The position numbers and the translations under genes are program-made. 64,000 nt of DNA from Rhodococcus oxybenzonivorans (GTDB lineage: Bacteria; Actinomycetota; Actinomycetes; Mycobacteriales; Mycobacteriaceae), in assembly GCF_003130705.1 (NCBI RefSeq), contig NZ_CP021354.1, positions 1,364,001 to 1,428,000 of the forward strand, in the 5' to 3' direction. Positions 1 through 11,003 of the stretch are shown piece by piece; within the stretch, counting starts at the first letter, position 1, and every line of letters starts with the position of its first letter. The notes beneath the pieces are model-generated. The model was not told the DNA's origin. It saw nothing but the letters and a program-made list of their open reading frames with translations, and did not search any database.

Positions 1-495
1 GGTGGCGCTGACGTTCGTCCCGAGATCCGGGTGCACGAGTTCGGCGCCGTCGGCGGCCGCGGCCGCGAGATCGAGCACGACCGGCAGTTCGTCGTACTCG
101 ACGTCGATCGCCTCGAGTGCGTCGTGAGCCTCGTACGCGCTGCGTGCCACCACAACCGCGACGGCCTCGCCGGCGAAGTTCACCCTGTCGACCGCGAGGG
201 ACGGGGCGGGCGGTGACTTCATGTCCGGTGTGATCGGCCATGCGCACGGCAGGCTGCCCTGCTCGGCGGCGAGGTCGGCGCCGGTCAGGACCGCGACGAC
301 ACCGGGCATCTCGTGGGCGGCGGTGGCGTCGACACCGGTGATGCGGGCGTGCGCGAACGGGCTGCGCAGAATCGCCAGGTGCTGCATACCCGGCAGCACG
401 AGGTTGTCGGTCCAGCGGGTGCGTCCGGTGACCAGATGCTCGTCTTCCTTGCGCTTGCGGGCCTTTCCGATTTCCGGTTCGGCGGTGGCGGTCAT
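1..495 (-). CDS. Molybdenum hydroxylase large subunit (CoxL-type), 5' part only
   Basis: N-terminal 165 residues of a xanthine dehydrogenase/CO dehydrogenase-type molybdopterin-cytosine-dinucleotide subunit; the rest lies beyond the window edge. The start reads [19 protein letters not shown] followed by the family's typical '[12 protein letters not shown]' entry and a 'SPFAHARI' stretch near residue 45, both usual in the N-terminal domain. The ATG overlaps the stop of the Fe-S subunit gene by 4 bp (ATGA), so translation is probably coupled. The active-site loop that separates true CO dehydrogenase from other hydroxylases is not in view, so the substrate is unknown. The nearby MoxR and VWA genes are typical CoxD/CoxE-like maturation partners. 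Confidence 0.9.
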   Translation of the reverse strand, partial: MTATAEPEIGKARKRKEDEHLVTGRTRWTDNLVLPGMQHLAILRSPFAHARITGVDATAAHEMPGVVAVLTGADLAAEQGSLPCAWPITPDMKSPPAPSLAVDRVNFAGEAVAVVVARSAYEAHDALEAIDVEYDELPVVLDLAAAAADGAELVHPDLGTNVSAT

Positions 496-1025
496 CGCAC
501 ACCTCCCTGCGCGGTGTCGGTCGTCGGTGCATCCGCCGTCGTCGGTGTTTCGGTGGTGCTGCCGCCGCGCAACCGCTGCGCCGCATCCTGCACCGCGCTG
601 ACGATGTTCTGGTACCCGGTACAGCGGCACAGATTGCCTTCCAACCCCAGCCGCACCGTCCGCTCGTCCGGGTCGGGTTCCTCGGCGAGCAGGTCGAGGG
701 TCTGCATGATCATGCCGGGGGTGCAGTAGCCGCACTGCAGGGCGTGGTTGTCGCGGAACGCCTGCTGCACGGGGTGCAACGTCCCGTTCCGGGACAGGCC
801 CTCGACGGTGAGGACGTCGCCGCCGTCGGCCTGCACGGCGAGCACCGAGCAGGACTTGACGCTGTGACCGTTCAGGTGAACGGTGCACGCCCCGCAGTTT
901 CCGGTGTCGCAGCCGATGACGGTGCCGACCTTGCCGAGCCGGTCCCGAAGATAGTGGACGAGGAGCAGTCGCGGTTCCACCTCGTCCGTGTATGCCGTTC
1001 CGTCGACGGTGACAGTGATGCGCAT
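492..1025 (-). CDS. Molybdenum hydroxylase small subunit with two [2Fe-2S] clusters (CoxS-type)
   Basis: A 177-residue iron-sulfur subunit that would pass electrons from the molybdenum subunit to a flavin subunit. The plant-type cluster cysteines are C39, C44, C47 and C59 (CDTGNCGAC pattern); the second cluster uses C98, C101, C133 and C135 (CGYC...CRC). Family members are usually about 150-170 residues; here the C-terminus carries a Thr/Ala/Asp-rich tail after about residue 153 that is probably disordered. It is followed by the large subunit gene with a 4-bp overlap. No FAD (CoxM) subunit is visible on this side; it may lie beyond the edge. Confidence 0.93.
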   Translation of the reverse strand: MRITVTVDGTAYTDEVEPRLLLVHYLRDRLGKVGTVIGCDTGNCGACTVHLNGHSVKSCSVLAVQADGGDVLTVEGLSRNGTLHPVQQAFRDNHALQCGYCTPGMIMQTLDLLAEEPDPDERTVRLGLEGNLCRCTGYQNIVSAVQDAAQRLRGGSTTETPTTADAPTTDTAQGGVR

Positions 1026-1121
1026 TGCGCCTCCAAAGCCGGGAGCGTCAGGTGATACGTCCTACTTTGCGCCGACGGAGCGCGAACAACACCCGAAATC
1101 GTGGAACCGGTTCAGGATCGG

Positions 1122-2246
1122 TCACGTTCGACGTGCGACCTCGAGCAGTTCCTGCAGTGTCGCGAGACTGTGGCCGGCGAGCAGACGATCGACGAACGGC
1201 AGGGCGGCCGCGATCCCCGACTGCACCGGCTCGTAACCGTCCGCGCCTGCGTGCGGATTCACCCACAGCACGGTTCGGGCGAGTCGGCGCAACTGTGCCA
1301 TCTGCTCTGCGAGCAGCGTGGGGTCACCGCGCTCCCAGCCGTCGGAGAAAATCACTACGACGGCGCCGCGGGCAACGCCCCGCCTGCCCCAGCGGTCCAG
1401 GAACGCGCGCAGCGTCTCACCGAGACGGGTGCCGCCCGCCCAGTCGGGCACGGCCCGGCCTGCCGCGGCGAGCGCCACTTCCGGGTCGCGGACCCGCAGC
1501 GCCCGGGAGAGCCGCGTCAGGCGGGTGCCCAGAGAGAACACCTCGGTGCCGCCCGGGTTGCCGCGGGCGACGACGTGCGCAAAACGCAGAAGTGCGTCGG
1601 CGTACGGGCTCATCGATCCGGACACGTCGATGAGCAGCACCATCCGGCGTGGCCGGGTGGCCTTGCGGTGGAGGCTCGGCCGCACCGGTTCGCCGCCCGC
1701 CGCGAGCATGCCCCGTACGGTGCGCCGCGGGTCCACCGTCCCCCGGCGGGCCGGGCGCATCCGGATGGCCGGGCGGGCTGGGGGCCGCGGACGCAGGGCG
1801 GCGATCAACTCGGCGAGGTGCGCGCGTTCGGCCGCGGTGAGGTCGGCGATGTTGCGGTGGCGCAATACCTCGGTGTCGTCCGCGGCGACCCGCAGTTGCG
1901 GCGCGTCGCCACCGATGTCGCCGCCGTTCGTCGTGGTCATGGCGGCGGTTCGGGCCCGGCGAGGCAGTTCCCCGGACCGCGGCGTGCGCGCCGGGACGGT
2001 ACCGCCGAACCAGGCTGCGAACGCCGAGTCGTACCGGGGGATGTCGTCGGGACCGCGGCACAGTGTCGCGCGACCTGCCCAGTACACCTGTTCGGGATTG
2101 CCCACTTCCACCTCGCGGAGTGCCCGGGTGAAGGCGGCGACGGCGTCCGACGCGACCGGCAGTCCCGCGGCTGCGAGGGCGTGGGCGAACCCGGCCAACC
2201 CCACCAGAGGATCGCCGGCGCCCTGTGCTGCGGGCATGCTTCTCAC
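1122..2246 (-). CDS. VWA-domain protein, CoxE-like
   Basis: A 374-residue protein of the CoxE/VWA family that works with MoxR AAA+ ATPases in maturing metalloenzymes; in cox clusters this pair helps build the Cu/Mo centre. The C-terminal half is a von Willebrand A domain with a MIDAS motif DVSGSMS near residues 206-212 and a second conserved acidic stretch 'FSDGWERGD'. The N-terminal half is Arg/Pro-rich and less conserved. The GTG start overlaps the MoxR gene stop by 4 bp; an ATG three codons later is an alternative. The 96-bp gap to the Fe-S subunit gene is compatible with one transcript. Confidence 0.88.
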   Translation of the reverse strand: MRSMPAAQGAGDPLVGLAGFAHALAAAGLPVASDAVAAFTRALREVEVGNPEQVYWAGRATLCRGPDDIPRYDSAFAAWFGGTVPARTPRSGELPRRARTAAMTTTNGGDIGGDAPQLRVAADDTEVLRHRNIADLTAAERAHLAELIAALRPRPPARPAIRMRPARRGTVDPRRTVRGMLAAGGEPVRPSLHRKATRPRRMVLLIDVSGSMSPYADALLRFAHVVARGNPGGTEVFSLGTRLTRLSRALRVRDPEVALAAAGRAVPDWAGGTRLGETLRAFLDRWGRRGVARGAVVVIFSDGWERGDPTLLAEQMAQLRRLARTVLWVNPHAGADGYEPVQSGIAAALPFVDRLLAGHSLATLQELLEVARRT

Positions 2247-3136
2247 CCGGCCAGGAGCCGGTCCAGTCCGGCACGGGCGACCCGTTCGAGGTCCTCGCGG
2301 TACTTGAGGACGGCACCGAGCGTCGCGGCGGCTGTCTCCGCGTCCAGCACGTCCCGGTCGAGTTCGCGCAGTGCGCGTGCCCAGTCCAGCGCCTCGGCCA
2401 CCCCCGGCGGCTTGAGCAGTTCCATCTCCCGCAGGGAGTGGACGGCGTGGGCGACCTGCGCGGCGAGGTCGGGGCCGATGCCGGGGATGCGGCGTCGCAG
2501 GATCGCGACCTCCCGGGCCAGGTCGGGGTGCTCGAGCCAGTGGTACAGGCAGCGGCGTTTGAGTGCGTCGTGCACTTCGCGGGTGCGGTTGGAGGTGAGC
2601 ACCACCAGCGGCGGTGTCGCCGCCCGCACCTCGCCGAGTTCTGGGATGGTGACCGCGTTCTCGTCCAATACCTGCAGCAGGAACGCCTCGAATTCGTCGT
2701 CGGCGCGGTCGATCTCGTCGACGAGCAGCACGCAGGGGGCTTCGGTGAGCGCCCGCAGCAAGGGTCGGGCCAGAAGGAACCGCTCGGTGTACAGCGAGCG
2801 TTCGACGGTGTCGGCCTCGAGCAGGCCGGTGCTCGCCGCCTCGAGCGTCCGCAGGTGCAGCAGCTGCCGCGGGAAGTCCCAGTCGTAGAGCGCCTGCGCG
2901 GCGTCAATGCCCTCATGACACTGCAGGCGGATCAGCGGCAGGTCGAACGCCTCCGACAACGCGGTCGCGAGCGACGTCTTGCCGGTGCCGGGTTCACCCT
3001 CGCAGAACAGCGGCCGTCCCATACGTATGGCGAGGAACGCGGCCATCGCGACGCCGTCGTCGGCGAGGTAGCCCGTGGCGTCGAGCGCCCGCGCCAGTTC
3101 CGCAGGCGAACCGACCGTCGGTGTGGAATCCCTCAC
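2243..3136 (-). CDS. MoxR-family AAA+ ATPase (CoxD-like)
   Basis: A cytosolic AAA+ chaperone ATPase. Walker A is GEPGTGKTS, Walker B is LLVDEIDRAD, and sensor-1 sits in VVLTSNRTRE. MoxR proteins pair with VWA proteins, and the next gene overlaps by 4 bp. The start is uncertain. A GTG at 3172 would add 12 residues but has no Shine-Dalgarno. The GTG at 3136 lies a few bases after TAGGCT, which fits an actinobacterial -10 box of a leaderless transcript, and it gives the usual family N-terminus, so I prefer it. Confidence 0.88.
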   Translation of the reverse strand: MRDSTPTVGSPAELARALDATGYLADDGVAMAAFLAIRMGRPLFCEGEPGTGKTSLATALSEAFDLPLIRLQCHEGIDAAQALYDWDFPRQLLHLRTLEAASTGLLEADTVERSLYTERFLLARPLLRALTEAPCVLLVDEIDRADDEFEAFLLQVLDENAVTIPELGEVRAATPPLVVLTSNRTREVHDALKRRCLYHWLEHPDLAREVAILRRRIPGIGPDLAAQVAHAVHSLREMELLKPPGVAEALDWARALRELDRDVLDAETAAATLGAVLKYREDLERVARAGLDRLLAG

Positions 3137-3196
3137 CCACGCGAGCCTAGGTGAGTGCCCGCCCCCGGACACGCGACTCGGAGGAGCTTGCTGCCG

Positions 3197-4036
3197 TCAA
3201 GCGTCCGGCTCCACCCTGCCGCGGTCCTCGCTCAACCGCCGGAACATCGCGGTGGCGCCGAACCGCGCGGCCACCCGTTCGACCAGTCCCGGCGCGATCT
3301 GCCCCAGAGCGAGCAGCGGGCGGATCGGGGCTCCGCTCTCGACGATCTCGGGCCGGTCACGCCGGATTGCCCGGATCACGGCGGCGGCGACCTTGTCGGT
3401 GGTGGTCTCGCCCGTGATCCGGCCGGCCCTGATGCCGCGTTCCGTCATGCGCTGGTACATGCCGTCGCCGGCGATGAATCCGGGGCACACGACGGAAAAG
3501 CCGACGGGCGAGCCCGCGTACTCCGCCCGCAGCGACTGGGTGAGACCGATCAGGCCCGCCTTCGTCGTGGCGTACGGCGCGCAGTATGCCGGACCGATCT
3601 TCGCTGCCAGCGACGAGATGAACACCACGTGTCCCCAACCGCGGTCGAGCATCCCGGGAACCACTCGGCGTGTGAGAAGCAGTGGTGCGGTGAGATTGAC
3701 GTCGACCATTGCGGTGAGCTCGCCGGGGTCGAGTCGGGTGAAGGCCGAGACGTTCTCCACACCGGCGTTGTTCACGAGTAGGTCGAGGGGACCGACTGCC
3801 GCCTCGGTGCGTTCGATGAGCGAATCGAGCTGTTCCAGTCGGTTCAGGTCCCCGGGCACGGCCTCGGCGCGCACACCGAGAGCACGCAGTTCACCGACGA
3901 CTTCCGCGAGTCGATCCTCGCGTCGGCCGGACACCGCGACGGTGACGCCTTCACGCGCCAGCGCCCGTGCGATGACGCGGCCGAGGCCGCCGGAGGCACC
4001 CGTCACAAGAGCCGTGCGCCCGTGCAGTTGCTTCAT
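3197..4036 (-). CDS. Short-chain dehydrogenase/reductase
   Basis: A 279-residue classical SDR. The nucleotide-binding TGASGGLG is at residues 12-19, NNAG at 89-92, catalytic Ser at 141-142 and YATTK (Tyr155, Lys159). The ATG at 4036 was chosen because the Rossmann fold starts eight residues later; a longer upstream extension in frame has no family resemblance. It reads in the same direction as the MoxR/VWA/Cox genes and stops shortly before them, so it may be the first gene of that operon. It is divergent from the RNA methyltransferase. Substrate cannot be predicted. Confidence 0.88.
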   Translation of the reverse strand: MKQLHGRTALVTGASGGLGRVIARALAREGVTVAVSGRREDRLAEVVGELRALGVRAEAVPGDLNRLEQLDSLIERTEAAVGPLDLLVNNAGVENVSAFTRLDPGELTAMVDVNLTAPLLLTRRVVPGMLDRGWGHVVFISSLAAKIGPAYCAPYATTKAGLIGLTQSLRAEYAGSPVGFSVVCPGFIAGDGMYQRMTERGIRAGRITGETTTDKVAAAVIRAIRRDRPEIVESGAPIRPLLALGQIAPGLVERVAARFGATAMFRRLSEDRGRVEPDA

Positions 4037-4106
4037 CCCTTCGAGCTTTCGCGTTCGGTGGTGGGGAGTCAACGGGGTGACTCCGCACATACGGCACGAT
4101 GGACCG

Positions 4107-4913
4107 GTGGTTTCCGTCATCGACATAGCAGATCCGGCCGATTCGCGGCTGGACAACTTCCGCGATCTCAACTCCTCGGATCGCCGCCCGGATCTTCCCG
4201 AAGGTAAGGGCCTGGTGATTGCGGAAGGCGTGCTGGTGGCTCAGCGCCTGCTCGCCTCTCGTTTCGACCCGATCGCGCTGCTGGGCGTCGATCGCCGGCT
4301 CGGGGAACTCGCGGACGACCTGGCCCGGGTGGACGTCCCGTTCTACCGAACGACGGCGGATGTCATGGCCGAGGTCGTGGGATTCCACCTCAATCGCGGC
4401 GTACTGGCCGCGGCACGTCGGCCGGTGCCGCTCGACTTGCCGGAGGTGCTCGACAGCGCGCGAACGGTCGCTGTCCTCGAGGGAGTGAACGATCACGAGA
4501 ACCTCGGTTCCATGTTCCGCAACGCTGCCGGGCTGGGAGTGGACGCCGTCGTCTTCGGCAAGGGTTGTGCGGACCCGCTCTACCGCCGGGCGGTGCGAGT
4601 GTCCATGGGCCACGTTCTGCGCGTTCCGTTCGCACACGTGTCGGCCTGGCCCCGCGACCTCGACGTGTTGCGCGAGCGCGGGTTCCAATTGATCTCGCTG
4701 ACGCCGAACCCCGAAGCGATCACCTTGGCCGAGGCCATGACGGGGGAGAAGGTCGCCGTCCTGCTCGGCGCGGAAGGCCCAGGCCTCACCGAACATGCCA
4801 TGCGCGCCACGGACGTCCGTGCCCGCATCCCGATGGCCCCGGGGACGGATTCGCTGAATGTGGCCACCGCCGCCGCGATGGCGTTCTACGAACGCGTCCG
4901 GACGGGTCGGTGA
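4107..4913 (+). CDS. SpoU/TrmH-family RNA 2'-O-methyltransferase
   Basis: A 268-residue SPOUT methyltransferase that uses S-adenosylmethionine to methylate ribose in rRNA or tRNA. The SPOUT motifs are all present: motif 1 around NDHENLGSMFRNA, motif 2 LLGAEGPGL and motif 3 around IPMAPGTDSLNVATAAAM near the C-terminus, forming the knotted cofactor site. The N-terminal segment is the usual substrate-binding domain. The GTG at 4107 is the best start; the frame stays open much further upstream, but that part lies opposite the SDR gene and does not resemble this family. It corresponds in position to M. tuberculosis Rv0881. The next gene overlaps by 4 bp. Confidence 0.9.
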   Translation: MVSVIDIADPADSRLDNFRDLNSSDRRPDLPEGKGLVIAEGVLVAQRLLASRFDPIALLGVDRRLGELADDLARVDVPFYRTTADVMAEVVGFHLNRGVLAAARRPVPLDLPEVLDSARTVAVLEGVNDHENLGSMFRNAAGLGVDAVVFGKGCADPLYRRAVRVSMGHVLRVPFAHVSAWPRDLDVLRERGFQLISLTPNPEAITLAEAMTGEKVAVLLGAEGPGLTEHAMRATDVRARIPMAPGTDSLNVATAAAMAFYERVRTGR

Positions 4914-5203
4914 CGGTGCCGCCTGCACCACGACCGGTGTCCGGCGCCGGGGTCCCGTGGTTCACCGGGCTACTCGTCACCGGATTCACGGCGGTCGTCG
5001 TGGCGACCGCGGTCATCGCCTTCGGCACCCAATTGGCCCGCATCAACGCGGTGCTCGCGGTCTTCCTGGAGCTGGTGGTGGTGGCGGGTGTCGCGCCGAC
5101 TGCGTGGCGGTTCCGCCGGACACCGGTGTGGCGCTGGGTGGTATACGGAATGGGCGTGGGAGTTCTCGTGGGATGGATCGCGGCTATCGCGGGCGCCGGC
5201 TGA
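4910..5203 (+). CDS. Small membrane protein, DUF2537-like
   Basis: A 97-residue integral membrane protein with about three hydrophobic segments (roughly residues 15-40, 45-63 and 72-95) and a short Arg-rich loop between the last two. The GTG start overlaps the stop of the methyltransferase (GTGA), which points to translational coupling. Gene order matches M. tuberculosis Rv0882, a small conserved membrane protein. No function is known to me. Confidence 0.8.
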   Translation: MTVPPAPRPVSGAGVPWFTGLLVTGFTAVVVATAVIAFGTQLARINAVLAVFLELVVVAGVAPTAWRFRRTPVWRWVVYGMGVGVLVGWIAAIAGAG

Positions 5204-5207
5204 CCGT

Positions 5208-5999
5208 TCAGAAACCGAAATACCTGCGCAGGCGTCCGGGCCTGCGGGTGGCGGAGGGTGGTTCGACGGCAACCGGCACCGGTTCCAGTGCCGGTGCTGA
5301 TACCGGTTCAGGTTTCGGCGTTTCCGGCTCCTCCACGTCCGCGGCGGGCCCTTCGCCCGGGCGATGCACGGTGAAGGCGACTACCGGGAGGGACTTCGGG
5401 TCGAGCTCGGAGTCCTCGCGGGGTCCGGTGTAGCGGAATCCCAGCCAGTTCCGGTTGGCGCCTTCGGCGAACTGTTGTGGGTGGAACGGCAGCGACTGTG
5501 GATCGGGAAGAACCCCCGCCGGATAGCGCAGCGGGAACTCGCCCGCCCAGTAAGGTCTTTCCCACACCAGGGGCAGGCCGAGGTCTTCATGGATGTGCAC
5601 TGGTGTCGCACTGAAGGATCGGGCCATTTTGCCGTTCTCCCACGTCGCGAACGAACCCCACGCGAGGTCGGGCTTGGACGCCACATAATAGATTCGCTCG
5701 AATTCCGAGACCGGCAACCGGCTTTCGGGCAGTGTCGACGGGCGGGGAATCGCGAGATCGGCACTGCACACTACGGTGACACCGGGGTAGCAACCGATAT
5801 ACACGGTGCCGTCCTGGTCGACGGCGGACGCCTCGGACAGCGACGCCGAACCGGTCGGCGTGGCCACCAGATCGGGATAGAGCCGGCTGGCGAGTGCCTG
5901 GGCGGCATCAGGATCGGATTGTGGGTGTCCACGTAGGACGGTGACCGGATCGGGGGTGTCGACGTACCAGATCGTTGATACCTTCGCCCCCACGGTCAT
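5208..5999 (-). CDS. Conserved actinobacterial protein, DUF6928-like
   Basis: A 263-residue soluble protein that I recognise only loosely as an actinobacterial family (DUF6928-like) of unknown function. The N-terminus MTVGAKVSTIWYVDTPDP and a central aromatic-rich region are characteristic. The last 55 residues are Pro/Glu/Val-rich, end in a basic RRPGRLRRYFGF tail and are probably disordered. It is transcribed like sepH but about 70 bp downstream of it. No catalytic motif is visible. Confidence 0.7.
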   Translation of the reverse strand: MTVGAKVSTIWYVDTPDPVTVLRGHPQSDPDAAQALASRLYPDLVATPTGSASLSEASAVDQDGTVYIGCYPGVTVVCSADLAIPRPSTLPESRLPVSEFERIYYVASKPDLAWGSFATWENGKMARSFSATPVHIHEDLGLPLVWERPYWAGEFPLRYPAGVLPDPQSLPFHPQQFAEGANRNWLGFRYTGPREDSELDPKSLPVVAFTVHRPGEGPAADVEEPETPKPEPVSAPALEPVPVAVEPPSATRRPGRLRRYFGF

Positions 6000-6071
6000 C
6001 CCTCTCTTTCGGTGCTTACCTGAAAGAGTACGACCACGACCGTGTTCCCGGCCCGTTCACCGCGCCGGTAA

Positions 6072-6929
6072 TCAGCGTCCGCTGCTGCGAACGCCGAGCA
6101 AAACGTCGTCCCACGACGGAAGCGACGGCTTCCCGCGCTTGTCCCTGTTGGAGGTCTGGTGCGGAGCGACCTTCGGTGCGGAGGGCTCGGGCTCGGTGTC
6201 TTCGTCGACCGGCTCGGGCACGTCGGTTTCGGCTTCGACGATGCGCTCCGGCTCCGCCGCAGGCGATGGGGATTCCGCCGGGTAGTCGACGAATTCGAGT
6301 TGCTCGGGCTCGTCGGACGCCACGGGAGCCAATCCGCGCAGAGGACGGCCGAAGTCGGGATCTATCAGGTCGAACGCGGTGTCGTCGAGCGCGACGATGG
6401 TGCCGCCGTGGGCATCCGGCTGGTACCGCCAGTGCGCGGCGTTGGTGGTGCGGCCCGCCTGCCACTGCAGCTGGGCGACCCAGTGGTTGTCCTCGTCACG
6501 CCAGGCGTCCCACGTGGCGTCGTCGATGTTGTGTCCGCGCGCCCGGAAAGCCTGGGTGACGATCTCGGCCAGCGTCGGAACGGCAGGGCCGTTGTCGCGG
6601 ACCGGATGTCCACCCTGCGCCATCTCGGCGGCACGGGAGCGTTCGAGTAGAACCGGGTAGGCGAAGCGTTCCACCTTCGACAGCGGAATGCCGGCCTCGT
6701 CAGCCACCTGCTCTACGGAAGCGCCGGCGCGAATGCGGGCCTGGATCTCACGGGGTCTGAGCTGACTGTCCATTTCGATCTCAATCTGGCCGAGTCGAGC
6801 GATGTCCCCGCGGGATGCTGCGCGGAGCTTGTCATCGGCGGGAAGCCGGAATTTTTCGCCGGTAGCAGCATCAGCGCACACGACGTGCGAACCATCTGGC
6901 TCGAGACCGATCACTCGAAGCTCTCGCAC
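6072..6929 (-). CDS. sepH: Septation protein SepH (DUF3071)
   Basis: A 285-residue cell-division protein; the SepH family is known in actinobacteria to bind FtsZ and promote Z-ring assembly. The N-terminal conserved domain begins RELRVIGLEPDG and carries a helix-turn-helix-like segment (REIQARIRAGASVEQVADEA, about residues 61-80). The C-terminal half is acidic and Pro/Glu-rich, and ends with the conserved SLPSWDDVLLG motif. The start is set by AAGGAGG placed 5 bases before the GTG at 6929; a longer reading from 6974 has no ribosome-binding site. Position matches M. tuberculosis Rv0883c, next to serC. Confidence 0.92.
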   Translation of the reverse strand: MRELRVIGLEPDGSHVVCADAATGEKFRLPADDKLRAASRGDIARLGQIEIEMDSQLRPREIQARIRAGASVEQVADEAGIPLSKVERFAYPVLLERSRAAEMAQGGHPVRDNGPAVPTLAEIVTQAFRARGHNIDDATWDAWRDEDNHWVAQLQWQAGRTTNAAHWRYQPDAHGGTIVALDDTAFDLIDPDFGRPLRGLAPVASDEPEQLEFVDYPAESPSPAAEPERIVEAETDVPEPVDEDTEPEPSAPKVAPHQTSNRDKRGKPSLPSWDDVLLGVRSSGR

Positions 6930-7195
6930 GTTGACCTCCTTATCGCGCCGGCTCGCGACGATGTACCGCGCCAACTGTAATTCATTCGTGACAGCCGATG
7001 CGGGAGGACACGCGCGGCCGTGGTGGCGGCACAGAGGATCATGTCCGCGTTACGCTTCGACGTTTCGGAGTCGCGATTCATCCCGGACACCGTCCACCAT
7101 CCGTCGGGATCGGCTCCCTGGACGTGGTCGTGGCGCGCATACTGATCGGCAGAGCCCGGGAACCGGGAAGTCGGAACAGAAGTGGATCCCCGACG

Positions 7196-7681
7196 ATGAG
7201 CCATACCGATGTCGACGACACCGACCTCGCCCATCTGCGGCGCACAATCGAACTGGCCGACGAGACCGGAGACGCGGGCAACAGACCCTTCGGTGCGGTG
7301 GCCGTCGGCTCCGATGGACACGTCATCAGCGAGGGCGCCAATTCCGTCGCCACGTCCGGCGACGTCACCGAGCACGCCGAACTCGACGCGATCACCACGG
7401 CCTGCGCCGAGGGACGGACAGAGCAGCTCGTCGGCGCCACCATGTACGCCAGCGGTGAGCCTTGCCCGATGTGCAGCGCCGCGATGATATTGGCAGGGAT
7501 CAGACGGGTCGTCTTCGCCGCGTCGTCCGACGACTTCGGCCGAATCCTCCCGGACGGGCCGCGTTTCGGCCTGCGCTGCTCCGACATAGTGGACTCTGCC
7601 GACGTCGCGATCGAGGTCAGCGGCCCTCACCTCGGGGACGAGGCTCTGGCTCCGTTCCACCGTTTCCTCGCCACCGACTGA
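7196..7681 (+). CDS. Nucleoside deaminase (CMP/dCMP deaminase fold)
   Basis: A 161-residue zinc-dependent deaminase. The zinc site is HAE (His60, Glu62 as the proton shuttle) and PCPMC (Cys90, Cys93), the signature of the cytidine/guanine/tRNA-adenosine deaminase superfamily. The length and the region after the zinc site resemble free-base or nucleoside deaminases such as guanine deaminase rather than TadA, but the substrate is not settled. The ATG at 7196 begins the family-like N-terminus; the frame is open upstream without similarity. The stop codon lies inside a 14-bp tandem repeat and is followed by a strong hairpin. Confidence 0.87.
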   Translation: MSHTDVDDTDLAHLRRTIELADETGDAGNRPFGAVAVGSDGHVISEGANSVATSGDVTEHAELDAITTACAEGRTEQLVGATMYASGEPCPMCSAAMILAGIRRVVFAASSDDFGRILPDGPRFGLRCSDIVDSADVAIEVSGPHLGDEALAPFHRFLATD

Positions 7682-7713
7682 ACCGCACCGACTGAACGCC
7701 ACCGACTGAAAAC
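7672..7713. repeat. Three tandem copies of a 14-bp unit over the deaminase stop codon
   Basis: CACCGACTGAA recurs at 7672, 7686 and 7700 with an exact 14-bp period. The first copy supplies the last codons and TGA stop of the deaminase gene; the other two lie between the stop and the terminator hairpin. Confidence 0.85.
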
Positions 7714-7752
7714 GACGTCAGCCCCCGGCAGCACATGCCGGGGGCTACGTCG
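7713..7752. terminator. Bidirectional hairpin between deaminase and serC
   Basis: AGCCCCCGGCA and TGCCGGGGGCT form a perfect 11-bp stem around a 5-base loop, extended by CGACGT/ACGTCG with one bulged base. It sits between the convergent deaminase and serC genes and lacks a clear U-tract, as is common in actinobacteria. Confidence 0.85.
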
Positions 7753-7762
7753 ATTCAGTTCA

Positions 7763-10056
<2,294 letters not shown>

Positions 10057-10301
10057 AGCTCGTGGACTCTCCTCGTTCGAGTGCCCCCGGTCAGAGCGGC
10101 ACTGCCTCGGCGTTTCGACAACTGCGCTGATCGTGCGTGCGGGATGGGCAGGCACTCGTTCGTCCGCGCAATCGGCCTCCCACCCTCCTGGTGTCGCGCG
10201 GTGGAGGCGACGGTTCAGCAAAGGCGGGTTCGGTCCCCAAAACTTTAGCCGGTGTCACCGGAAGGGCAGTCAGTGCATACCCGGGAGTAGCGTTCTCCGC
10301 T

Positions 10302-11003
10302 GTGTCATCAGATGCAGAACAGCCGGGTCCGGCGAACCCCGACCTCGCGACGATGCGCGTCGGTTACGGACATCAGGGCATCGCCGGACCGTCCGAAGAG
10401 TCCGATCTGGACGCCGAGCAGCTGAAAGACGGCTGGCTGCCGTTGATGCGTCGCTGGCTCGAGGACGCCGTGGAGGCGGGAATTCCCGAGCCCAATGCGA
10501 TGACGCTGGGCACCGTCGACGAACACGGCCATCCCTGCACGCGCACCGTTCTCTGCAAGGGCCTGAGCCCGGCCGGAGTGCTGTTCTTCACCAACTACGA
10601 GTCGGACAAGGGGAGGCAGCTCGCCGCCGTTCCGTACGCGTCGGTGACCTTCACCTGGGTGCCGATCGCCAAGCAGATCACCGTTCGCGGTCCCGCCGAA
10701 CGGGTCAGCGCCGAGGTCACCGACGAGTACTGGCACAGCAGGCCGCGGGGGTCGCGGCTCGGTGCGTGGGCGTCGGAGCAGTCGCGGCCGATCCGCTCGC
10801 GGGCCGAACTCGATGCAGCGCTCTTGCACGTCGCCGAACGCTTCGGCGTCGACGTCGACATCCCGGTGCGGCCGAACTGGGGTGGGATCCTCATCCGCCC
10901 CGAGGTGGTCGAATTCTGGCAGGGCCGGGCCAACCGGATGCACAACCGAATCCGGACTTCGAGGCACGGGGACCGGTGGACCGTCGAACGGCTGCAGCCA
11001 TGA
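10302..11003 (+). CDS. pdxH: Pyridoxamine 5'-phosphate oxidase
   Basis: A 233-residue FMN flavoprotein that oxidises pyridoxamine or pyridoxine 5'-phosphate to PLP. Characteristic segments are MRVGYG at the N-terminus, the FMN-binding FFTNYESDKGRQL, the RGPAERV strand, SRLGAWASEQS, and the C-terminal RP...VEFWQGRANRMHNR with RWTVERLQP. The GTG at 10302 gives a normal family length; a longer reading adds 55 residues without similarity. Its stop overlaps the next start by 4 bp (ATGA), so the exporter behind it is probably translated from the same mRNA. Confidence 0.94.
   Translation: MSSDAEQPGPANPDLATMRVGYGHQGIAGPSEESDLDAEQLKDGWLPLMRRWLEDAVEAGIPEPNAMTLGTVDEHGHPCTRTVLCKGLSPAGVLFFTNYESDKGRQLAAVPYASVTFTWVPIAKQITVRGPAERVSAEVTDEYWHSRPRGSRLGAWASEQSRPIRSRAELDAALLHVAERFGVDVDIPVRPNWGGILIRPEVVEFWQGRANRMHNRIRTSRHGDRWTVERLQP

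Noticed and set aside
1..3136. Calling the left-edge locus a true CO dehydrogenase
   Set aside because: The active-site loop of the large subunit lies outside the window, and CoxDE-like partners also accompany other molybdenum hydroxylases.
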